From CAZRGV01 sp964599655 (GTDB lineage: Bacteria; Planctomycetota; Planctomycetia; Isosphaerales; Isosphaeraceae), in contig CAZRGV010000068.1 of the NCBI GenBank assembly GCA_964599655.1, forward strand, positions 1-31,784: DNA of 31,784 nt, in the 5' to 3' direction. The notes below the pieces were generated by a model. That model was given only the letters and a program-made list of their open reading frames with translations. It ran no database searches and had not been told where the DNA came from. Position 1 is the stretch's first letter. Each line of letters starts with the position of its first letter. Below are positions 22,574 through 31,777 of this stretch, piece after piece. A program made the position numbers and the translations under genes.

Positions 22574-24814
22574 ATGAGCCTTGGTAAACGTCGGCCCAAA
22601 GCCTCGCGGGCCCAGCTCCGTCCCACGAACCCGATCGAGATCGGCCAGGCCCGCCAGGCCCGGCAGCGGTCGCGCCTGGCGCGGCTCGGCATCGTCGCCG
22701 TCGCCGTCCTCGCCACCGCCGCGATCGTTCACGGGTCGGGTCCCCCCTTTACGTTTCGGCTCGGCCAGCAGCCCAGCCGCCCGATCCTGGTCAACGTCGA
22801 GGAATTCCGCCGGCGCGACCCGGTGAAGACCAACGCCGACCGGCGCGCCAAGGCGGAAAAAGTCGACCCGTTGATGACCAACGACCCGGCGCCGATCCGA
22901 GAGCTGAAAGAACAGCTCATCGATCTGGTCGACGCCGTGGCCAAGGCGCGGCAACGGATCGACCTTCCCGAGAACCTCGCGAGCAACTGGGACCTCGACG
23001 AAGCGACGTTCCTCGATATCCGGGCGGCCGTCGACAGCCCGGAACGTCGGGACGAACTTCATCGCCAGATCGAGGCGGCCTTCGAGCCCCTGATCCGCAA
23101 CGGCGTGCTCGGACCCGACGCCTTGCCTCGCGACGAGGAGTCACGCCCGACGGTTCGCATCCAGGTCGCCGGTCAGCCCTCCGAGCCGATCCGCACCGTG
23201 CCTCGCGACCTGATCCAGCGCGAGCGGATCGTCAAGCCCGACGGTCCCGTGGCCACCGAGTTCGCCAAGGCGTTCCTGGGCCCGAGGATCGGCCAGCGGC
23301 TCTTCGCGCTGGTCGCCGACAAGCTGGCTGGCACGCCGACCCTGAAATACGAAGAACGGATCACCAAGCAAGAACGTGAGGCCGCCTACAACTCGGTTGG
23401 CGAGGCCTTCAAGGATTACCACAAGGGGGAAGTGCTCGTCGCCCAGGACGAGCGGATCACCGAGGATCACCTCTCGGTCCTTCGTCTGGAACACGAAACC
23501 GCCAACGCGCGTTTGACCGTCTCCAACCGGCTTCAGCGAGCCGGCGCGGTGGTCGTGCTGGTGGCCGCCTTGTTCGCGATGATCGGCTACTACGTGATCC
23601 GGCACGAGCCAAGGATCTCAGCCAATCCGCGACGCGTCGCGGTCCTGTGCGGCCTGGTGGTGCTGACCGTCGGGCTGGCCCGGCTCCTGGCCGTTCAACC
23701 CTGGGACGCCGAACTGATCCCGATCGCCCTGACCGCCATGATTCTGGCCATCGCGTACAACCCCCAGCTCGCCTTGATGGTCACGTTCGCGCTGAGCCTG
23801 ATGATCAGCCTGGCGCTGGGGGCGGGGCTGGGCCACTTCCTGGTGACGATGGGCGGAACCGCGGCCGCGGTCCTTCCGCTTCGCGAGGTGCGAACCCGGA
23901 CCAAGCCGATCCAGGTGGGAGCCTTCGCCGCGGTGGGCTACTTCGTGCTGACCTGGGCCACCGGCCTGTTCCAGAACCAGGCGATCGGCCTGGTCACAAC
24001 CGACGCGCTCTGGCGGGCCGGCTGGGGACTCATGGCCGGCTTCTTCCTCGGCGGCTTGCTGCCGTTCGTCGAGAAGGGCTTCGGGATCGTCACGGGCATC
24101 AGCCTGCTCGAGCTGGGGGACATCACCCATCCGCTCCTTCAGGAGCTGGTCCGACGCGCGCCTGGCACGCATAACCACTCGGTCACCGTCGGCACGATCG
24201 CCGAATCGGCGGCCGAGCGGATCAACGCCAACGCCTTGCTGGTGCGCATTGGTGCCTACTTCCACGACATCGGCAAGATGGTCAAGCCGCACTACTTCGT
24301 GGAAAACCAGGCCGGCGCCGCCAACCGTCACGCCAACCTCGCGCCGGCGATGAGCACCCTGATCATCATCGGCCACGTCAAGGATGGCGTCGAGCTGGGC
24401 CGGCAACACCATCTGCCGCAGCCCATTCTCGACCTGATCGAGCAACATCACGGCACGACGCTGGTCGAGTATTTTTACCGCGAGGCAACCCGCCGTTGCG
24501 ACGGGAACCCCGACGCCCCGACCGTTCAGGAAAGCGCCTTCCGCTATCCGGGTCCAAAGCCCCAGACCAAGGAAGCCGGCATCCTGATGGTCTCGGACGC
24601 CGTCGAGAGCGCCAGTCGGACCCTCTCGGAGCCGACCCCCGCCCGAATCGACGGCCTGGTCACCGAGCTGATCCAGAAACGGCTCGATGACGGCCAGTTC
24701 GACGAGTGCGGGCTGACCTTGCGCGAGATCGCCGAGATTCGAGAAAGCCTGATCAAATCGCTGATCGGCATCTATCATGGCCGGGTCAAGTATCCCGAGC
24801 AGCGGACGGCATGA
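22574..24814 (+). CDS. pgpH: Seven-helix HD-domain phosphodiesterase (PgpH/YqfF family)
   Basis: The 746-residue protein has one N-terminal membrane helix (about 37-55), an outer 7TMR-HDED domain (about 80-315), seven membrane helices (about 318-500) and a cytoplasmic HD domain. The metal site shows THNHSV (His533/His535), YFHDIGK (His564, Asp565), GHVKDG and EQHHGTT. In this family the HD domain breaks down cyclic di-AMP. The location between phoH and ybeY is the classic order in many bacteria. No strong ribosome site precedes ATG 22574, so the start has some doubt. The stop overlaps the ybeY start as ATGA. Confidence 0.92.
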   Translation: MSLGKRRPKASRAQLRPTNPIEIGQARQARQRSRLARLGIVAVAVLATAAIVHGSGPPFTFRLGQQPSRPILVNVEEFRRRDPVKTNADRRAKAEKVDPLMTNDPAPIRELKEQLIDLVDAVAKARQRIDLPENLASNWDLDEATFLDIRAAVDSPERRDELHRQIEAAFEPLIRNGVLGPDALPRDEESRPTVRIQVAGQPSEPIRTVPRDLIQRERIVKPDGPVATEFAKAFLGPRIGQRLFALVADKLAGTPTLKYEERITKQEREAAYNSVGEAFKDYHKGEVLVAQDERITEDHLSVLRLEHETANARLTVSNRLQRAGAVVVLVAALFAMIGYYVIRHEPRISANPRRVAVLCGLVVLTVGLARLLAVQPWDAELIPIALTAMILAIAYNPQLALMVTFALSLMISLALGAGLGHFLVTMGGTAAAVLPLREVRTRTKPIQVGAFAAVGYFVLTWATGLFQNQAIGLVTTDALWRAGWGLMAGFFLGGLLPFVEKGFGIVTGISLLELGDITHPLLQELVRRAPGTHNHSVTVGTIAESAAERINANALLVRIGAYFHDIGKMVKPHYFVENQAGAANRHANLAPAMSTLIIIGHVKDGVELGRQHHLPQPILDLIEQHHGTTLVEYFYREATRRCDGNPDAPTVQESAFRYPGPKPQTKEAGILMVSDAVESASRTLSEPTPARIDGLVTELIQKRLDDGQFDECGLTLREIAEIRESLIKSLIGIYHGRVKYPEQRTA

Positions 24815-25383
24815 GACCCCGGAATCCGTTCGATCGCCGGTTGCCGTCGAAGCTGGAGCGGAACGCGTCGATGGACGAGGACACGAGCGAGTCGATCGAG
24901 GTCGAGATCAGCGACACGCAGTCGCACCTTCGGGTCGACACGTCGGCCCTGGCGGGCCTGGTGCGGAGAGTCCTCGCCGGGGAAGGCGTTTCCAACGCCT
25001 CGATCTCGATCGCGCTGGTCGACAACGCCACGATTCACGCTCTGAACCGGCAATACCTGGGCCACGACTGGCCGACCGACGTGATCAGCTTCGTGCTGTC
25101 CGAACCAGACGATCCCGTCCTCTCGGGCGAGCTGATCGTCTCGGCCGAGATGGCCGCCGAAACGGCCCGGGCCGGGGGCATGGACCCGGCCGCCGAACTG
25201 GCGTTGTACCTGGTTCACGGTTTGCTCCATCTGTGCGGCCAAGACGACCTCACGCCCGAGGCGGCCGCCACCATGCGACGCCGGGAGGCGGAGATCCTGG
25301 CCCGTGAAAAGATTGTGAATCCATACTCAATCGTCGACCTGGCCAGCGACGGGGAACGGGGGAGCCAACGGTGTCCGGCCTGA
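24811..25383 (+). CDS. ybeY: Endoribonuclease YbeY with altered metal motif
   Basis: YbeY takes part in 16S rRNA maturation and ribosome quality control. Family blocks are visible: ALVDNATIHALNRQYLGHDW, PTDVISF, and SGELIVSAEMA. The metal site normally reads HGxLHLxGYDH; here it is HGLLHLCGQDD (His136, His140, Asp146), so the third His is Asp. The ATG at 24811 overlaps the upstream stop as ATGA; a later ATG at 24871 would also fit the fold. The protein is 190 residues, a little longer than usual at both ends. Its 3' end overlaps the next gene by 13 bp. Confidence 0.92.
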   Translation: MRPRNPFDRRLPSKLERNASMDEDTSESIEVEISDTQSHLRVDTSALAGLVRRVLAGEGVSNASISIALVDNATIHALNRQYLGHDWPTDVISFVLSEPDDPVLSGELIVSAEMAAETARAGGMDPAAELALYLVHGLLHLCGQDDLTPEAAATMRRREAEILAREKIVNPYSIVDLASDGERGSQRCPA

Positions 25384-26657
25384 CAATCGGTTGGGTCTTT
25401 GCTCTGGGTTTGCCGACCCTGCTGCTGCACATGGGATCGGTCTGCCTCTCCCGGGCGCTTCGAACCTACTCGCGAAGCCGCCTCGAGGACGTCTGCAAGG
25501 CGCACGGCCGGCCCGAACGGGCGGACGAGATCGCCCACCACGACGAGAAGGCCGAACGCGGCGTCGAGGCCCTCGCGGTGCTGACCGGTCTGGCGCTGGC
25601 GGCCTTGCTCGGCGCGGCCATGGCCCGAGCCGCTCCGGGTTTGACCGGCGAGGCGGTCGTCGCCATCGCGCTGACGATCGGCGCGCTGGGCCACGTGGCC
25701 GCGGGGGTCTCGGGCCGGGTTTACGCCGAGTCGATCCTCGACGCCGCCTGGCCGGTGGCCGACTTCCTGCGACGGCTGATGATCCCGTTCACGTTCGTCT
25801 CCAGGCAGGTCGAGGCGCTCGTCTACCGCCGGACTCGACGTTCCGCCAACGGCGGCGGCCCTCGACCGCCGAGCGTCGAGGTCGAGCTGCACCACTCGTT
25901 GCCCGACGACCACGAGGAGAACCTCGAGGCCGACCTGCCCGAGTCGACCCGCGAGATGCTCGAGCGCGCCATCGAACTGGCCCACCGCGACGTGTCCGAG
26001 ATCATGACCCCGAGGTCCAACATCCTCGCCTTGCCGGCGACGGTCAGCCCGATGGAGGCGGCCCGCGCCTTCATTGATTCGGGCCGAAGCCGCATTCCGC
26101 TCTACGGCGAGCACCGCGACGACATCGTCGGCATCCTCTACGCCAAAATGATCGAGGGCAAGCCGCTGGCGACCTTGACCCCGCGCAAGCTCGCCCGCCC
26201 GGCCCTGTTCATCCCCGAGACCAAGAACGCCGCCGAACTGCTCCAGGAGTTCCGGACCCGTCGCATCCAGATGGCCATCGTCTTCGACGAGTACGGCGGG
26301 GTCTCCGGCCTCATCACCCTGGAAGACCTGCTCGAGGAGATCGTCGGGCCGATCGACGACGAGCACGATGTGCCCACCCCGGAAGATCCGCTCATCCCGA
26401 TCAGCGAAACACGGTACGAGCTCGACGCCTCCTTGCCGCTGGAAGACCTCAACGAGCGGCTCGACCTGAACCTTCCCACCGACGGCGACTTCCAGACCGT
26501 CGGCGGACTGGCCTTCGACGTCCTCGGTCGCGTCCCCGAACCGGGAGAAACCTTCCGCGCCGGCGGGGTCGAGTTCACCGTGCTCGAAGTGGTCGATCAC
26601 TCGATTCGCCGGCTCCGGCTCGATATCCGCCCCTCGACGGCGCCGGTGGGGCCCTGA
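25371..26657 (+). CDS. CorC/HlyC-family CBS-domain membrane protein
   Basis: The 428-residue protein has an N-terminal membrane region (about 1-160) that looks like a degenerate CNNM (DUF21) domain, a CBS pair (EIMTPRSNILALPATVSPME; DEYGGVSGLITLEDLLEEIV) and a C-terminal CorC_HlyC domain (FQTVGGLAFDVLGRVPEPGE). Family members are linked to Mg2+/Co2+ export or tolerance, which is not provable here. The GTG start at 25371 follows GGGGGAG by seven bases and lies inside the end of ybeY, as in E. coli ybeY-ybeX. Confidence 0.88.
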   Translation: MSGLTIGWVFALGLPTLLLHMGSVCLSRALRTYSRSRLEDVCKAHGRPERADEIAHHDEKAERGVEALAVLTGLALAALLGAAMARAAPGLTGEAVVAIALTIGALGHVAAGVSGRVYAESILDAAWPVADFLRRLMIPFTFVSRQVEALVYRRTRRSANGGGPRPPSVEVELHHSLPDDHEENLEADLPESTREMLERAIELAHRDVSEIMTPRSNILALPATVSPMEAARAFIDSGRSRIPLYGEHRDDIVGILYAKMIEGKPLATLTPRKLARPALFIPETKNAAELLQEFRTRRIQMAIVFDEYGGVSGLITLEDLLEEIVGPIDDEHDVPTPEDPLIPISETRYELDASLPLEDLNERLDLNLPTDGDFQTVGGLAFDVLGRVPEPGETFRAGGVEFTVLEVVDHSIRRLRLDIRPSTAPVGP

Positions 26658-26667
26658 GAGGTGCCGC

Positions 26668-27417
26668 ATGCCGGCCGTTCGAACCCTGGCGCTCGTCTTG
26701 CGGTCGGTCGACGTCTTCGAGACGAGCAAGGTCCTGACCCTGTTTACCCGTGAGCTCGGCAAGGTCTCGACCCTGGCCAAGGGGGCCCGCCGGTTACGTT
26801 CGCCGTTCCAGGCTGGGCTTGACCTTCTGAGCGTTTGCGATATCGTTCTGCTCCACAAGGCGTCCGAGGCGCTCGATCTCCTGACCGAGGCCGAGCTCGT
26901 CGAACGCTTTGATCCCTTTCGCCGCGATCTGGCGGCCCTGTTTGCCGGCTATTACATCTCCGAGCTTCTCCACGACCTGACCGATCACCACGACCCGCAC
27001 CCGAGGCTGTTCGACGCGGCGATCGTGACCCTGCGACACCTGGGCGATCCGACGCTGCGCCCACGTCGTGTCCTTCGGTTCGAACTGGCGTGCTTGAGGG
27101 AGTTGGGATTGATGCCGGCGCTCGACACTTGCGTGCATTGCGGAGCCTGGGTCGAGGGGCAAGACGACCGCGTCGCGTTCGGACTCTCGACCGGCGGCGT
27201 TCTCTGCGACGCCTGCCGGCCCGGACAGCCGCACGTCGCGACCCTCTCCGGACGAACCCTCGAAACCCTTCGCGCCCTGGCCTCGCCCGGCAACGCCTGG
27301 CGCGACCCGAGCCGCGATCGCTCGCTGGTTCCCGTCCGGGCCACCGTCGGCGCGGTCATCAGCCACCTGCTCGGCCGCAAGCCAAGAATGCTCGACTACC
27401 TCGGCCAGGGTTTCTGA
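26668..27417 (+). CDS. recO: DNA repair protein RecO
   Basis: This 249-residue protein acts with RecR and RecA in single-strand gap repair. The N-terminal OB-fold (RTLALVLRSVDVFETSKVLT; GKVSTLAKGARR) is followed by a helical domain and a zinc site with Cys155, Cys158 (CVHCG) and Cys180, Cys183 (CDAC). Length is normal. The ATG at 26668 follows GAGAGG, 10 bp after the CorC-type gene. Its place next to ybeY and a CBS gene matches clusters in other phyla. Confidence 0.94.
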   Translation: MPAVRTLALVLRSVDVFETSKVLTLFTRELGKVSTLAKGARRLRSPFQAGLDLLSVCDIVLLHKASEALDLLTEAELVERFDPFRRDLAALFAGYYISELLHDLTDHHDPHPRLFDAAIVTLRHLGDPTLRPRRVLRFELACLRELGLMPALDTCVHCGAWVEGQDDRVAFGLSTGGVLCDACRPGQPHVATLSGRTLETLRALASPGNAWRDPSRDRSLVPVRATVGAVISHLLGRKPRMLDYLGQGF

Positions 27418-27518
27418 GCCGGGAAGGAACCCGGCGTTCCCGTCCGTTTTCCTGTCGAAGCCCGCGTCTCGATCCTCTCCGCTCGAGCCGTCGAACCATC
27501 TCATCGGAGCCCGTCGCG

Positions 27519-28913
27519 ATGCCGACACCCCCCTCGCTCACCGCTCGAAGGCGCCTCCGACGCGCCTGGACCGCCCTGGCGGTCCTGGCGCTTTCGGCCG
27601 GCTGCCAGTCCGCGAGCGGTCCGATGGCCCGATGGCGACTGACTCACGACCACGTGATCGCCAAACCCCCGACCGCCGAAGAGGTCGGCGACGATCGAGG
27701 GTTCCTGGCTCGCATGCTGACCCCCGAAAAGGCCAAAATCAAACCTAAGACCGACCGCGACGTCGTCACCGCCTCCACCGACGGCCAGACCCCCATCGTC
27801 CCCGATCGTGAGGTCGAGGCCGAGTTCCGCACCGCCGAACAACTCTTCCAGCAAGGCAAACTCGCCGAGGCCGAGAAGATCTTCGCCAGGATCGACAAGG
27901 CCAAGAACCAGGGCCACTCCACAACCGGCTACCAGTTCCAACCGGGTAAAGGTCTGTTCTGGAAAGGAGACGATAAGGAGGGCAGCCTCTTCACCCCCCT
28001 GAATCGATCGGCCGCCCCCTGGGGCCAGAAAGCCCTCTACTTCCTCGCCGAGAGCCAGTACCAGCAAGGCAAGCTCGTCGCCGCCAACGACTCGTTCGCC
28101 AAGCTGGTCAACACCTATCCCGGCACCCGTTACCTCGAAAAGGCCGTCGCCCGGGAATACCAGATCGCACTGACCTGGCTCGAGGCCGTCGATCCCAACG
28201 CGAAGCCCGAAAAACGGGAAAAGTGGGGCGACCGCTTCAACGGCAAACTGCCCCTGGTCGATGTCACCGGCCACGCGATCCAGGTCCTCGAGCACGTCCG
28301 GCACCATGACCCAACCGGCCCGCTCGCCGACGACGCGGTCATGCGGATCGCCGACTACTACTATCAGACCGGCAACTATGAAGAAGCCTCGATGTACTAC
28401 GATCAACTCATCAATGAAGACGCCAAGAGCCCGCTCTTGCACAAGGCGCAGCTCGCCAGCATCGACTCCAAGCTGAAGTCCTACTACGGTCCCGACTACG
28501 ACTCCGACGGCCTCGACAAGGCGCAGGAGCTGATCAAGCAAACCATGACCAACTACCCCGAGCGCGACGCCAAGGTGAGCGAGTCGCTGGCGCATAACCT
28601 CGACCTGATCCGCGATCAGCAGGCCGAAATCTCCTACCGGCACGGCGAGTTCTACCGCGATACCGGCTACCCAGGCGCGGCCGAATTCTACTTCGGCGAG
28701 GTCCGCGCCCGATGGCCCAGCAGCCCCTGGGCCCAGAAAGCCAAGGACCAGCTCGAATTGATCGCCAAGATGCCTCGCAAGAAGGTCTTGCCCAGTCAAA
28801 TCATGACCACCCCCGGAAGTCCCGACCCGTACTCCTCAGGCGCGAGCATGGGCCAGCTCTCAACCTCGCCAGGCGGCTTCGCCGGCGGTGGACCCGGAGG
28901 CGGATACCCCTGA
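27519..28913 (+). CDS. BamD-like outer-membrane assembly lipoprotein (TPR)
   Basis: ATG 27519 gives a lipoprotein signal (RRAWTALAVLALSAGCQS) with the lipid cysteine near residue 29. The mature protein has TPR-like helices: FRTAEQLFQQGKLAEAEKIF, ALYFLAESQYQQGKLVAAND, then DDAVMRIADYYYQTGNYEEA and a final repeat near AAEFYFGEVRARWP. These fit the BamD/YfiO group, which helps insert beta-barrels in the outer membrane. At 464 residues it is about twice the usual BamD length, and it ends in a Gly/Ser/Pro-rich tail. A longer frame from 27090 overlaps recO and is rejected. Confidence 0.85.
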   Translation: MPTPPSLTARRRLRRAWTALAVLALSAGCQSASGPMARWRLTHDHVIAKPPTAEEVGDDRGFLARMLTPEKAKIKPKTDRDVVTASTDGQTPIVPDREVEAEFRTAEQLFQQGKLAEAEKIFARIDKAKNQGHSTTGYQFQPGKGLFWKGDDKEGSLFTPLNRSAAPWGQKALYFLAESQYQQGKLVAANDSFAKLVNTYPGTRYLEKAVAREYQIALTWLEAVDPNAKPEKREKWGDRFNGKLPLVDVTGHAIQVLEHVRHHDPTGPLADDAVMRIADYYYQTGNYEEASMYYDQLINEDAKSPLLHKAQLASIDSKLKSYYGPDYDSDGLDKAQELIKQTMTNYPERDAKVSESLAHNLDLIRDQQAEISYRHGEFYRDTGYPGAAEFYFGEVRARWPSSPWAQKAKDQLELIAKMPRKKVLPSQIMTTPGSPDPYSSGASMGQLSTSPGGFAGGGPGGGYP

Positions 28914-29017
28914 TGAGCCGTTCCGTCTCGTCACGCTCGCCAGGAGCGACCGTCCTCCCGGCAAGCCGAAATCGCTGGACCCGGCGGGGCCCCGTACTTT
29001 CCGAGGGGACTGGATCG

Positions 29018-29608
29018 ATGCGACGCCCAACGTCCCGATCATTCCAGACCATCGCAACCCTCACCCTGGCGCTGCTCTGCGCCTCGGGCTGCGGCTACCA
29101 CATCCGGGCCCCTTACAGCGAAAGCATCCACACTATTTACCTGCCGATCTTCAAATCATATAGCTTTCGGCAGGATATGAACATCAAGCTCACCCAGATG
29201 CTCGCCGAGGAAATCCGCCGCCGGACTCCCTACGTCATCGTCAACAACCCCGAAGAGGCCGACGCCACGCTCGAAGGCGTCATTAGCTTCGATAATAAAA
29301 ATGTGCTCGTCGAAGCGCCCACGAACCTGCCCCGCCACGTCATGGCCAACATGAAGGTCGACGTCACCTTCACGGACAACCGCAACGCGAACTCGAAAAC
29401 CAGGACCATTCCGGCCGCCGTCGTCAACGAAATGGCCTCGTTCTACCCCGAAATCGGTGAGTCGGCCTCCGCGGGCTTCGAAAAAGTGATGGAGAAAATC
29501 GTCCGAGACATCGTCAACATGATGGAAGAGCCCTGGGGCGACGAGTACCTCGGTCGGGACGAGATGGCCGCCGACGATGAGGCGCAAGGCAAGCCCGCCC
29601 GCCGTTAG
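29018..29608 (+). CDS. lptE: LptE-like LPS-assembly lipoprotein
   Basis: From ATG 29018 the protein has 196 residues with a short lipoprotein signal and the lipid cysteine at 25 (ALLCASGCGYHIR), the GCGY start typical of LptE. It then follows the family pattern: IHTIYLPIFKSYSF, MLAEEIRRRTPYVIVNNPEE, ADATLEGVI. LptE works with LptD to place lipopolysaccharide in the outer leaflet. GAGGGGA stands eight bases before this ATG. An in-frame ATG at 28913 forms TGATG with the upstream stop and could be a coupled start, but it would place 59 residues before the cysteine. Confidence 0.82.
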   Translation: MRRPTSRSFQTIATLTLALLCASGCGYHIRAPYSESIHTIYLPIFKSYSFRQDMNIKLTQMLAEEIRRRTPYVIVNNPEEADATLEGVISFDNKNVLVEAPTNLPRHVMANMKVDVTFTDNRNANSKTRTIPAAVVNEMASFYPEIGESASAGFEKVMEKIVRDIVNMMEEPWGDEYLGRDEMAADDEAQGKPARR

Positions 29609-29645
29609 GACCGCCCGGACAGGCCGCCGCGAAGGGATCGAGACG

Positions 29646-30491
29646 ATGACGCCATGGCGAATTCGCGGACGCGTGATCGCCGGTGACGGCCGGCCGAGGG
29701 TCATGGGCGTTCTCAACGTGACCCCCGACAGCTTCTCCGACGGCGGACGCTGGATCGCCCTGGACGATGCCCTGTCGCAGGCCCAGCGACTGATCGCCGA
29801 CGGCGCCGACCTGCTCGACATCGGTGGCGAATCGAGCCGTCCAGGCGCCGAGCCGATCTCGGTCGACGAGGAGCTTCGACGCGTCTTGCCCGTCATCGAG
29901 TCGCTCGCCTCTCGCGTCGATGTCCCGATCTCGATCGACACCACCAAGCCCGAGGTCGCCCGGCGCGCCCTCGCCGCCGGCGCCTCGATCATCAACGATA
30001 TCGGCGGCCTGCGCGACCCCGACCTGGCCCTCGTCGTGGCCCAGAGCCAGGCCGGCGTCGTCCTCATGCACATGGCCGGTACCCCGCGAACGATGCAGAA
30101 TGATCCTCAATATGATGATGTTGTCAGTGACATTTATGATTATTTGCGTCGACGCATCGAGGCCGTCGAGGCCCTGGGAGTCGAGCGCCCTCGCATCGCC
30201 ATTGATCCGGGAATCGGCTTCGGCAAGACGTTCGAGCACAACCTGGATCTCTTGAAGAACCTCGATCGATTTGCGACCCTGGACTGCGCGATCCTCGTGG
30301 GCACGTCGCGCAAGGGGTTCCTGGGCACGATCACCGGCCGCCCGGTTTCCGAGCGGGCGACCGCCTCGGTCGTCTCGTCGCTGGCGGCCCTGGTGAAGGG
30401 GGCCAGCGTCGTGCGGGTCCACGACGTCGGCCCGATGGTCGATGCCATCAAGGTCTGGAGCGCGGTTCACGGGTGGGGCGAGTCGTCATGA
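29646..30491 (+). CDS. folP: Dihydropteroate synthase
   Basis: The 281-residue enzyme joins p-aminobenzoate to the pterin in folate synthesis. Motifs are VMGVLNVTPDSFSDGG (19-34), DIGGESSRPGA, SIDTTKPEV, ASIINDIGG, VLMHMAGTP, IAIDPGIGFGKTFEHN and GTSRKGFLG. ATG 29646 follows AAGGGA at nine bases; an earlier in-frame ATG at 29577 lies within the upstream gene. The stop overlaps the proA start as ATGA. A short stretch at about 30096-30155 is unusually AT-rich for this genome while keeping the protein motif. Confidence 0.95.
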   Translation: MTPWRIRGRVIAGDGRPRVMGVLNVTPDSFSDGGRWIALDDALSQAQRLIADGADLLDIGGESSRPGAEPISVDEELRRVLPVIESLASRVDVPISIDTTKPEVARRALAAGASIINDIGGLRDPDLALVVAQSQAGVVLMHMAGTPRTMQNDPQYDDVVSDIYDYLRRRIEAVEALGVERPRIAIDPGIGFGKTFEHNLDLLKNLDRFATLDCAILVGTSRKGFLGTITGRPVSERATASVVSSLAALVKGASVVRVHDVGPMVDAIKVWSAVHGWGESS

Positions 30492-31777
30492 GCCAGGTTC
30501 TCGATTCGAACAGACTGAACGCGGAATGCCAGGATCTGGCCGATCGGGCCAAACGGGCCGCGCGCCGGCTCGCCACCGCGAAGGGGGAGGCGAAGGACCG
30601 CTGGCTGNNNNNNNNNNCCGCGATCCGCCAGCGCGCCGACGAGATCCTCGAGGCCAACGCCCGCGACCTCGACGCCGCCCCGGGTTTCGGCCTCAACGCG
30701 GCCGCCATCGATCGCCTGACGCTCAACCCGAAGCGGCTCGGCGACATCGCCGACGCCTTGCTCGAAATCCAGGCCCTGCCCGATCCAACCGGCGAGGTCG
30801 TCCGTTCGAGCCGCCGGCCCAACGGCCTCGACGTCCAGCAAGTGCGGGTGCCCCTCGGCGTGGTCCTGTTCATTTACGAGAGCCGGCCCAACGTNNNNNN
30901 NNNNNNNNNNNNNNNNNNNNNNNNNNNNNNNNNNNNNNNNNNNNNNNNNNNNNNNNNNNNNNNNNNNNNNNNNNNNNNNNNNNNCTCCAACCGCGCCTTG
31001 CATCGCGTGCTGGCCGATGCCCTCGAGCCTTGCGGTTTGCCGTCCGACGCCGTTCAGCTCGTCCAGACGACCGACCGCGAGGCCGTCGGCCAGTTGCTCC
31101 GCATGAACGACCGGATCGACCTGGCCATCCCCCGGGGCGGCGAGGGCCTGATTCGCCGGGTCGCCGAGGAAGCGCGCATGCCGGTCCTCAAGCATTATCA
31201 AGGCAATTGTCACGTTTATGTCGATGCGAATGTCGACGAAGCCATGGCCGTTCGCGTCGTCGTCAACGCCAAGGCCCAGCGCCCCGGGGTCTGCAACGCG
31301 GCCGAAACCTTGCTCGTGCACCGCGAGGCCGCCCGATCGTTCCTGCCGCTCGTGGCCGAGGCCCTGACCCAGGCCGGCGTCGAGCTCCGAGGCGACGAGG
31401 CGAGCCGCGCCCTCGTGCCGTCGATGACGGTCGCCGAGCCGTCCGACTGGGACACCGAGTACCTCGACAAGATCCTCGCCGTGGCCGTGGTCGACTCGAT
31501 CGAGGAGGCGATCGCCCACATCACCCGGCACGGATCGGGCCACACCGAGGCCATCTTGACCCGCGACCTGGCCGCCGCCCGCAAATTCGTGGCCGAGGTC
31601 GATAGCTCCGCCGTGATGGTCAACGCCTCAACCCGCTTCAACGACGGAGGAGAGCTGGGGTTGGGTGCCGAGATCGGCATCAGCACATCCAAACTCCATG
31701 CCTATGGCCCAATGGGCCTGGAGGAACTCACCACCACCAAATTCATCGCATACGGCGCAGGCCAGATTCGCACATAA
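30488..31777 (+). CDS. proA: Glutamate-5-semialdehyde dehydrogenase (gamma-glutamyl phosphate reductase)
   Basis: ProA reduces gamma-glutamyl phosphate in proline synthesis. Family blocks are VPLGVVLFIYESRPN, DLAIPRGGEGLIRRVAEEAR, VLKHYQGNCHVYVD, the catalytic Cys269 in QRPGVCNAAETLLVH, ASTRFNDGGELGLGAEIGIS and RGPMGLEELTT-like KLHAYGPMGLEELTT. ATG 30488 overlaps the folP stop as ATGA. Two N runs (10 and 90 bases) fall inside it but keep the frame; the 90-base gap hides the segment after ESRPNV that normally carries the TGNAVILRGG-type motif. The length of 429 residues is normal. Confidence 0.94.
   Translation: MSQVLDSNRLNAECQDLADRAKRAARRLATAKGEAKDRWLXXXXAIRQRADEILEANARDLDAAPGFGLNAAAIDRLTLNPKRLGDIADALLEIQALPDPTGEVVRSSRRPNGLDVQQVRVPLGVVLFIYESRPNXXXXXXXXXXXXXXXXXXXXXXXXXXXXXXXSNRALHRVLADALEPCGLPSDAVQLVQTTDREAVGQLLRMNDRIDLAIPRGGEGLIRRVAEEARMPVLKHYQGNCHVYVDANVDEAMAVRVVVNAKAQRPGVCNAAETLLVHREAARSFLPLVAEALTQAGVELRGDEASRALVPSMTVAEPSDWDTEYLDKILAVAVVDSIEEAIAHITRHGSGHTEAILTRDLAAARKFVAEVDSSAVMVNASTRFNDGGELGLGAEIGISTSKLHAYGPMGLEELTTTKFIAYGAGQIRT
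30608..30617. other. Assembly gap (10 N)
   Basis: Unknown bases near the start of proA. The frame is the same on both sides. Confidence 0.99.
30895..30984. other. Assembly gap (90 N)
   Basis: Unknown bases in proA. The frame is kept, and about 30 hidden residues agree with the normal protein length. Confidence 0.99.

Noticed and set aside
27090..27518. Long N-terminal extension of the BamD-like protein
   Set aside because: It overlaps recO out of frame and would bury the lipoprotein signal that begins at 27519.
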